Below, in pieces: positions 6,357 to 9,881 of a DNA stretch of 9,881 nucleotides; positions within the stretch are counted from its first letter, which is position 1, and each line of letters opens with the position of its first letter. The DNA is from Nitriliruptoraceae bacterium (GTDB taxonomy: Bacteria; Actinomycetota; Nitriliruptoria; Nitriliruptorales; Nitriliruptoraceae). The notes under the pieces were generated by a model. That model was not told where the DNA came from. It did no database searches and saw only the letters and a list, made by a program, of their open reading frames with translations. The stretch spans positions 1 through 9,881 of the forward strand of contig SLLJ01000304.1 of assembly GCA_007134165.1 (NCBI GenBank), given 5' to 3'. The position numbers were made by a program, and so were the translations under genes.

Positions 6357-8087
6357 ATGACCTCCGTGTTCAATGACCCCTCGCAGTTCCGTGCCGAGGC
6401 GATGGACGGCTTCGCCGCGGCCTTCGAGCGCTACGTGACCCGCGTGCCCGGTGCCTCGGGCTTCACCCGCGCCAGCGGCCCGCTGGCTGGCAAGGTCAGT
6501 CTGGTCGTCGGCGGCGGGTCCGGGCACTACCCGTCCTACGGCGGCATCGTCGGCGCCGGTATGGCGGATGCGTGCGTGCTCGGCGACGTGTTCACCTCGC
6601 CCTCGACCGAGCAGATCTACCGCGTGGCCAAGGCCGCCGACGGTGGCGCCGGCGTGGTGCTGTCGTTCGGCAACTACGCCGGAGATCGGCTCAACTTCGG
6701 CGCTGCACGCGAGCGGCTGCTGGCTGAGGGCATCGACACCCGCATCGTGTACGTCACCGACGACATCGCCTCCGCACCACCTGACGAGGCGGAGAAGCGC
6801 CGTGGCATCGCCGGCACCGTTGTTGTCTACAAGGTCGGTGGCGCTGCGGTCGATGCCGGCTACAGCCTCGACGACGTCGAACGGGTGATGCAGGCCGCGA
6901 ACGATGCCTCGTACTCGTTGGGTGTGGCCTTCGCCGGCTGCACGTTCCCCGGACAGGACGAGCCGCTGTTCACCGTCGAGCCCGGCCGGCTGGAGCTCGG
7001 CCTGGGCATCCACGGTGAGCCTGGGATCCGCAGCGAGCCGATGATGCCGGCCCGTGACTTGGCTGCGTTGCTCGTCGAGGGGCTGCTCGCCGAGCGGCCC
7101 GCGGACAGCGGTCCACGCGCTGCGGTGGTGCTCAACGGACTCGGCGCCACCAAGTACGAGGAGCTGTTCCTGCTGTACAACGACGCGCACCGCCTGCTCG
7201 TCGACGCCGGCATTGAACCGGTGATGGCCGAGGTCGGTGAGCTCGTGTCCAGCCTCGACATGGCGGGCTGCTCGCTGTCCCTGACGTGGCTCGACGAGGA
7301 GCTCGAGACGCTGTGGTGCGCGCCCGCCCACTCGGTCGCGTTCCGCCGCGGTGATGCGGTCGGGGTGTCGGGGTTCGAGCCCGTCGCGCACGGTGCGGTG
7401 GACGAGGCCTCGATCGTCGCGGTCGGGGAGGCCTCCGAGGCATCACGTCAGGTGGCCGAGGTCGTGCGTACGGCTCTCGCGCGCATGGCAGCCACCATGC
7501 ACGACGCCGAGCACCAGCTCGGCCGCATGGACGCGGTCGCCGGTGACGGTGACCATGGCGTCGGCATGGTCCGCGGGTGTGATGCGGCAGCGGAGGCTGC
7601 CGCGGCCACGCAGGGCGGCGCGGGCACCGTGCTGAACGAAGCAGGTGCCGCGTTCGGAGACCGGGCCGGGGGGACAAGTGGCAGCCTCTGGGGCTCGTTG
7701 CTGGCCGCGATCGGTGCCACCTTCGGTGATGTCGACGAGGTCGATGGTGCACGGCTCGCAGCGGCGATGCGGCAGGGAGCCGACGAACTGCAGCGGATCG
7801 GCGGCGCAGCTCGTGGTGACAAGACCATGCTCGACGCGCTGATCCCGTTCGTCGAGGAGTTCGAGGTACAGCTCGCGGCTGCAGCTGCCATCGCGCCTGC
7901 GTGGCAAGCGGCCGCGCAGGTCGCGACCGACCAGGCACAGGCGACGGCTGAACTCAGGGCCAGCGTGGGTCGGGCGCGTCCGCTGGCCGAGCGCAGCGTC
8001 GGGACACCCGATCCCGGGGCGGTGTCGATGTCCATGCTGCTGACGACCGTCGGTGAGCTGCTCGCCGAGCAGGAGTGCGCCGAATGA
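6357..8087 (+). CDS. Fused DhaK-DhaL ATP-dependent kinase, dihydroxyacetone/erythrulose kinase family
   Basis: This 576-residue protein joins the sugar-binding DhaK domain (about 1-335) to the ATP-binding DhaL domain (about 360-576), as in ATP-dependent dihydroxyacetone kinases. The DhaK part has GGGSGH with His57 and GLGIHGEPG with His219, corresponding to the catalytic His and the His that binds the ketose covalently. The DhaL part has D392, D397 and D399 in MDAVAGDGDHG, with the spacing of the Mg-nucleotide aspartates, and later GGTSGSLWGS and GDKTMLDAL. The motif after GGGSGH reads YPSYGG rather than the EPAHAG of dihydroxyacetone kinases, a site near the substrate. ATG at 6357 has AGGAG 7 bases upstream. 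The gene overlaps rpiB by 4 bases. Kinases of this family phosphorylate L-erythrulose (LerK) and D-erythrulose (DerK) in M. smegmatis; with RpiB and TIM homologues beside it, an erythrulose substrate is favoured over dihydroxyacetone. Confidence 0.93.
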   Translation: MTSVFNDPSQFRAEAMDGFAAAFERYVTRVPGASGFTRASGPLAGKVSLVVGGGSGHYPSYGGIVGAGMADACVLGDVFTSPSTEQIYRVAKAADGGAGVVLSFGNYAGDRLNFGAARERLLAEGIDTRIVYVTDDIASAPPDEAEKRRGIAGTVVVYKVGGAAVDAGYSLDDVERVMQAANDASYSLGVAFAGCTFPGQDEPLFTVEPGRLELGLGIHGEPGIRSEPMMPARDLAALLVEGLLAERPADSGPRAAVVLNGLGATKYEELFLLYNDAHRLLVDAGIEPVMAEVGELVSSLDMAGCSLSLTWLDEELETLWCAPAHSVAFRRGDAVGVSGFEPVAHGAVDEASIVAVGEASEASRQVAEVVRTALARMAATMHDAEHQLGRMDAVAGDGDHGVGMVRGCDAAAEAAAATQGGAGTVLNEAGAAFGDRAGGTSGSLWGSLLAAIGATFGDVDEVDGARLAAAMRQGADELQRIGGAARGDKTMLDALIPFVEEFEVQLAAAAAIAPAWQAAAQVATDQAQATAELRASVGRARPLAERSVGTPDPGAVSMSMLLTTVGELLAEQECAE

Positions 8088-8608
8088 CCACGCAACCAGA
8101 GGACACCCAGGACCCCGCCGTCGCGAGTGAGGGTCTGCGCATCGTCATCGGTTCCGACGACGCCGGCTACGAGTACCGCAAAGCATTCATCGATGACCTG
8201 CGCAACGACCCGCGTGTGGCGTGGGCGCGGGACCTGGGGGTCGAAGACCAGGAGCGTGACACCACCCACTACCCGGATGTCGCCGTGCGCGTCGGTGAGG
8301 CCATCGCCGCAGGCGAGGCCGATCGGGGTGTGCTGATCTGCGGGACCGGACTCGGTATGGCGATGTCTGCCAACAAGGTCCCCGGTATCCGCGCGGCCGT
8401 CGGTCACGACACCTACAGCGTCGAGCGGTCCATCCTCTCCAACAACTGCCAGGTCCTCGCGGTGGGCCAGCGGGTCATCGGCCTCGAGCTGGCACGCCGG
8501 CTCGTCTCCCAGTGGCTCGCGTATGAGTTCGATCCTTCGTCACCCTCCAAGCCGAAGGTGGACCGCATCATCGCGTACGAGGAGAAGCTCGAGGCGAGGT
8601 CGACCTAG
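8084..8608 (+). CDS. rpiB: RpiB/LacAB-family sugar-phosphate isomerase, probably D-erythrulose-4-phosphate isomerase
   Basis: The 174-residue protein has the RpiB fold: IGSDDAGYEYRKAF near residue 22, GVLICGTGLGMAMSANKVPGI with the catalytic Cys86, and VIGLELARRLV towards the end. Thirty-three residues after Cys86, where RpiB has the His that opens the ribose ring in a RQHNDTN-type motif, this protein has Ser119 in SILSNNCQV. The His of the GxDHxG motif is Asp26. A substrate with no closed ring, such as erythrulose 4-phosphate, would not need the ring-opening His. The likely reaction is D-erythrulose 4-phosphate to D-erythrose 4-phosphate, as for DerI of M. smegmatis and EryI of Brucella. An N-terminal extension of about 17 residues is present. 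ATG at 8084 overlaps the kinase stop (ATGA) with AGGAG 8 bases upstream; GTG at 8075 is less likely. The family is certain, the substrate inferred. Confidence 0.92.
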   Translation: MTTQPEDTQDPAVASEGLRIVIGSDDAGYEYRKAFIDDLRNDPRVAWARDLGVEDQERDTTHYPDVAVRVGEAIAAGEADRGVLICGTGLGMAMSANKVPGIRAAVGHDTYSVERSILSNNCQVLAVGQRVIGLELARRLVSQWLAYEFDPSSPSKPKVDRIIAYEEKLEARST

Positions 8609-8624
8609 CACCGTCGATGCACCA

Positions 8625-8652
8625 CGGGCCCGGCGCGTGACGTCCGGGCCCG
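8625..8652 (+). terminator. Hairpin after rpiB, probable terminator
   Basis: CGGGCCCGG (8625-8633) pairs perfectly with CCGGGCCCG (8644-8652) over 9 GC pairs around a 10-base loop, starting 16 bases after the rpiB stop. No T-tract follows. It would end the regulator-kinase-isomerase transcript. The rest of the 168-base gap (8653-8776) shows no clear promoter boxes by eye, so how transaldolase is transcribed is unclear. Confidence 0.55.
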
Positions 8653-8776
8653 ACGCCCGCCCCTCGTGTGCCGGAGGGCAGCACAGGCCAACTTCGGCCC
8701 CGTGCACTTCCCCGACGAGCTGCGAACCCTACGACCATCGACTGACCATCACGCCGGACCAGGCGAAGGATCGACC

Positions 8777-9881
8777 GTGCCGACACCGCCCACCTCACCG
8801 ACCCATGACCCCGCATTGGCCACGCTCGCAGACCAGGGCGTGGCCGTGTGGCTCGACGACCTGAGCCGCTCTCGCTTGACCAGCGGCGGGCTCGCCGCCC
8901 TGCGCGACCGTGGCGTGGTCGGGGTGACCACCAACCCGACGATCTTCCAGAAGGCGCTCGCGGACGGTGGTGCCTATGCCGAACAGGTCGCCGACCTCGC
9001 GCTGCGAGGAGTCGACCTCGGCGAGGCGGTCCGGTCGCTGACGGCGTACGACGTACGCTGGGCCTGCGACGTGCTGCGCCCCGCGTTCGAGGCCTCCGAC
9101 GGAGTCGACGGTCTGGTGTCGATCGAGGTCGACCCAGGGCTGGCCAACGACACCCAGGCGACGATCGCCGAGGCGCGGGCACTGTGGTGGCTGGTCGACC
9201 GGCCGAACCTGCTCATCAAGATCCCGGCCACCGTCGAGGGGCTCCCCGCGATCACCGCGTGCCTCGCCGAGGGCATCAGCGTCAACGTCACCCTGATCTT
9301 TTCGGTGCAGCGCTACGAGGCGGTCATGGATGCGCACCTCGCCGGGCTGGAGGCGGCTGCCGCCGCCGGTCACGACCTGTCGACGATCGGTTCGGTTGCC
9401 TCGTTCTTCGTGTCACGGGTCGACACCGAAGTCGATCGTCGCCTCGATGCCATCGGTGACGACCGTGCGGCGGCCCTGCGGGGACGGGCGGCGATCGCCA
9501 ACGCCCGCATCGCCTACCAGCGGTTCTCGGCGGTGCGCTCGTCGGAGCCCTGGCAGCAGCTCGAGGCGGCCGGCGCGCGCGTCCAGCGTCCGTTGTGGGC
9601 CTCGACCGGGGTGAAGGACCCGGTCTACGACGACACCCGCTACGTCGTGGACCTGGTCGCGCCCGACACCGTCAACACCATGCCCGAAGCGACGCTCGAC
9701 GCGGTGGTCGACCATGGCGAGCTGCGGGGTGACGCGATCACGCCGCACCTCGAGGATGCGGCGCAGGTGCTCACGGATCTTGCCGCCATCGGCGTCGACT
9801 ACGACGACGTGGTGGGCACCCTCGAGCGTGAGGGAGTCGTTGCCTTCCAGCGCTCGTGGGCTGAGCTGCTCGGTGGTGTCA
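8777..9881 (+). CDS. tal: Transaldolase, 3' end cut by window
   Basis: Transaldolase moves a three-carbon unit between fructose 6-phosphate and erythrose 4-phosphate in the cytoplasmic pentose phosphate pathway. The open frame gives 368 residues before the edge, close to the roughly 370 of actinobacterial enzymes, so only a few residues are missing. Hallmarks are WLDDLSR (25-31), GVTTNPTIFQKAL (49-61), VSIEVDP (114-120), LLIKIPAT with the Schiff-base Lys148, GISVNVTLIFS, SVASFFVSRVDTEVD and QRPLWASTGVK. GTG at 8777 is chosen because GAAGGA (8765-8770) is 6 bases upstream and no better start precedes the conserved WLDDLSR. It follows rpiB after 168 bases and a hairpin, so it may be a separate unit. 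It consumes the erythrose 4-phosphate that the upstream pathway would make; it could equally be the housekeeping copy at the head of a pentose phosphate cluster. Confidence 0.95.
   Translation, partial: MPTPPTSPTHDPALATLADQGVAVWLDDLSRSRLTSGGLAALRDRGVVGVTTNPTIFQKALADGGAYAEQVADLALRGVDLGEAVRSLTAYDVRWACDVLRPAFEASDGVDGLVSIEVDPGLANDTQATIAEARALWWLVDRPNLLIKIPATVEGLPAITACLAEGISVNVTLIFSVQRYEAVMDAHLAGLEAAAAAGHDLSTIGSVASFFVSRVDTEVDRRLDAIGDDRAAALRGRAAIANARIAYQRFSAVRSSEPWQQLEAAGARVQRPLWASTGVKDPVYDDTRYVVDLVAPDTVNTMPEATLDAVVDHGELRGDAITPHLEDAAQVLTDLAAIGVDYDDVVGTLEREGVVAFQRSWAELLGGV

Noticed and set aside
6288..7391. 367-codon minus-strand frame opposite the kinase gene, and similar frames at 5435-6373 and 7448-8407
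   Set aside because: All lie opposite genes with intact catalytic motifs; none has a convincing start context or recognisable product.
8848..9459. 203-codon plus-strand frame inside the transaldolase region
   Set aside because: It is in another frame, Arg/Gly-rich and without motifs, whereas the frame from 8777 shows all transaldolase hallmarks.

Overview
The window is about 9.9 kb of high-GC DNA. Several starts are GTG, genes are packed with 4-base overlaps, and the proteins have actinobacterial character (an actinobacterial-type transaldolase, acidic lipoprotein linker). I infer a free-living actinobacterium, but nothing here fixes genus or order. All eight supported full-length or partial genes lie on the plus strand. 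No RNA genes, insertion sequences, CRISPR arrays or phage genes were seen.

Layout. 1-617: 3' part of a triosephosphate-isomerase-family gene. 618-760: a leader region with an unusually AT-rich promoter-like segment, a 14-codon mini-ORF and a potential hairpin. 761-4106: three tightly coupled genes, namely a DUF2291-type membrane-anchored protein, a double-domain sugar ABC ATPase and an RbsC-type permease. 4197-5282: the matching lipoprotein sugar-binding protein. 5283-5491: a strong hairpin, then a palindrome and a promoter candidate. 5492-6316: a DeoR-family regulator. 6357-8087: a fused DhaK-DhaL (dihydroxyacetone-kinase family) kinase. 8084-8608: an RpiB-family isomerase overlapping the kinase by 4 bases. 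8609-8776: a spacer with a terminator-like hairpin. 8777-9881: transaldolase, cut by the window edge a few residues from its expected end.

Interpretation. A dihydroxyacetone-kinase-family kinase, a TIM-family isomerase and an RpiB-family isomerase beside a ribose-type ABC importer and a DeoR regulator match the tetritol/tetrulose pathway known from Mycobacterium smegmatis (LerK or DerK kinase, LerI TIM homologue, DerI RpiB homologue) and the related EryH/EryI isomerases of Brucella. The proposed route is uptake of a C4 polyol or erythrulose, phosphorylation, isomerisation of L-erythrulose 1-phosphate to D-erythrulose 4-phosphate by the TIM homologue, isomerisation to D-erythrose 4-phosphate by the RpiB homologue, then entry into the pentose phosphate pathway. 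Transaldolase next door uses erythrose 4-phosphate. Two details support the reassignment: the RpiB protein has Ser where RpiB has its ring-opening His, and the TIM has altered loop-6 and phosphate-loop motifs. No polyol dehydrogenase is in the window; if the substrate is a polyol, one should lie upstream or elsewhere. The substrate assignment is inference from families and context.
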